Shown here: piece after piece, positions 15,701 to 15,933 of the stretch
Position numbering within the stretch: position 1 is the stretch's first letter
Layout: each line of letters begins with the position of its first letter
The notes under the pieces: generated by a model
Database searches by the model: none
Told to the model about the DNA's origin: nothing
The model's input: the letters and a program-made list of their open reading frames with translations, nothing else
From: a bacterium
GTDB taxonomy: Bacteria; Verrucomicrobiota; Kiritimatiellia; UBA8416; CAMZLY01
Direction: 5' to 3'
Assembly (NCBI GenBank): GCA_030632465.1
Contig: DAOVUR010000018.1
Coordinates: 1 to 15,933, forward strand
Length of the DNA stretch: 15,933 nucleotides
Translations under genes and position numbers: made by a program

Positions 15701-15933
15701 CCCGTAATACGCCTCATGATCACATGTCCAGTACCAAAAATTATGCAACTCTACATCTAAAGCATCCACATCATCATCATCGACCTCGCCAGTATCTGGG
15801 TTAGGTATCAAACCAAGACCAACCTCGTCAACAGCACCCACTAATGGTGCCCATACGCGCCAAACTGAACCAGTAAGAATTTCATCTTGCAGTGCCGTCT
15901 GACCATGAGTAGGTGGTATATTTATAGGGATAT
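12794..15933 (-). CDS. Large secreted protein with a GEVED domain and two tandem 'KW.QPP…WWGSY' repeat domains (5' end outside window)
   Basis: The frame is open to the right edge of the window, so the gene starts beyond it; the GTG near 15841 is internal (1046 codons visible). The N-terminal visible part is Asp/Val-rich ('DDDDVDALDVE', 'DADVDAFEF'), of a kind seen in PVC secreted proteins. A GEVED domain spans about 15303-14823, beginning 'DFGDAPDPVYPT' and ending 'LDGEVEDHMINL'. Two related domains follow: one from Cys483 of the visible frame (14395 to about 13700; 'CAKWRQPPD', 'GIRWWGSYVG', 'LDMAFEM'), the second from 13678 to about 13075 ('CKKWEQPPN', 'VHWWGSYIG', 'VDLAFEL'). They recall DUF7901-type domains. 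The last ~80 residues end in '…LFYRIMQRNN', a short C-terminal module. Gly/Trp/Asp-rich composition and no membrane segments fit an extracellular or cell-surface protein. Substrate is unknown. A signal peptide cannot be seen. Confidence 0.88.
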   Translation of the reverse strand, partial: IPINIPPTHGQTALQDEILTGSVWRVWAPLVGAVDEVGLGLIPNPDTGEVDDDDVDALDVELHNFWYWTCDHEAYYGLDAGAIYMTDLSVGGYIMSIPQAKLGLIDDGNTPTVVEDADVDAFEFCTTDDPTILTNFMGTVPGTQYLAVVFSVDQDDVLTVGVDESGGLLPNVLYISLLTGEPPVALGGDFVEDIDALAFWDESEEEGTLDFGDAPDPVYPTLLVNSGAVHVIGGPYLGPVGDSPDAESDGQQNALAQGDDSDGNDDEDGLIFPASLIIGVQTNFTLIVNGGGGQVQLWIDWDANGDWAGPGEDVIADVPYANGVYVIPVLPPVHAGAGQAFVRCRISTLGGLATTGLALDGEVEDHMINLEAGFVQWCQLDYPVATTTQVGIATEMTFGQVYHTNMTDSAGQGAGIFAEFGYGPDGADPTTNDTIWTWSSASYNPGYVHPQSDGYKFAVTIGSTGRYDYAYRFSRNGADWSYGDLDSSTNGYSVAQAGDLLVFSDADDGGPGCAKWRQPPDCQFGLDLPTYTTYDGDTNNVYRLADDWWCDGRPITGIRWWGSYVGNDSMIPSAAIRPDAFILRWYTDVPEGTGGSLYGEPGNVIKEVLVSVGTYGFTNVPQGVVSENYFCTVWKATNTISEHEYEYCLELDDDWVEKEGNIYWLNIEAVYNGTVASVTNGWGWLTSSEYNRLSDAVVWEDGMTPGEWHELTWPGYPLDKFFTGYNDFNEPTNSPSLDMAFEMLTDVCPARCKKWEQPPNMASGKDKESWRKSSQNSDYELRGDDFVSDGRLISDVHWWGSYIGWMSNTVGSVTNPVPWPTNASSSLVGFELNWYTDVASAPGVVLTNTFVPVDDCYQVFYGTVTNGDGSYEQEYQYYADLMDMEGPWYGLAGTQYWITIQAVLPDSYVPAQAGYDGWGWLTTTQTSLWTSVVSSNAIMWNTSVPAVDLAFELTTTDIPETNSPFYDPVEVLSLEFTGSGGEGYIVTTGGVACGVQVLQETTNLLTTPTSWEDVATNSLPNPSSFIWRGTPVDDMLFYRIMQRNN

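Overview
The window looks like a chromosomal segment from a bacterium of the PVC group (Planctomycetota–Verrucomicrobiota–Lentisphaerota/Kiritimatiellota), most likely on the Kiritimatiellota/Verrucomicrobiota side. This is inferred from gene content: a large secreted protein with a GEVED domain and paired 'KW.QPP…WWGSY' repeats, a PknB-type kinase fused across one membrane segment to WD40 propellers and carrying the 'LRGWEW' signature, and a CBM9-bearing phosphoesterase. DNA is AT-rich with an ordinary genetic code. I see no rRNA, tRNA, CRISPR array, transposase or phage gene.

Left part, plus strand (1–7565). The window opens inside a calcineurin-like phosphoesterase with a C-terminal CBM9-like domain. 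Next is a stand-alone alternative oxidase/PTOX-like diiron quinol oxidase, then a short tandem and palindromic repeat, then the kinase–WD40 receptor. A probable three-gene operon follows: a DUF151/BFN nuclease with a UVR tail, a DUF4404 protein, and an unrecognised membrane-anchored protein.

Right part, minus strand (7578–15933). Read in transcription order from the right edge: a very large secreted GEVED/repeat protein whose 5' end is outside the window; an intergenic region with a long imperfect inverted repeat and then a clear intrinsic terminator; thiL and pdxA overlapping by one base; and an NtrB-like histidine kinase followed by an NtrC-like response regulator that lacks a DNA-binding domain and has several altered AAA+ motifs. 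The two halves converge with only 12 bp between stop codons at 7565/7578.

Points most worth attention: the AOX-like oxidase; the terminator placed immediately before the thiL ribosome binding site, with a structured region upstream of it, which moves the thiL start to a GTG at 12526; the degenerate NtrC-like regulator; and two GC-richer palindromic intergenic repeats that look like dispersed elements. Nothing here is proved to be a new system. Functional names rest on motif recognition by eye, without database searches.
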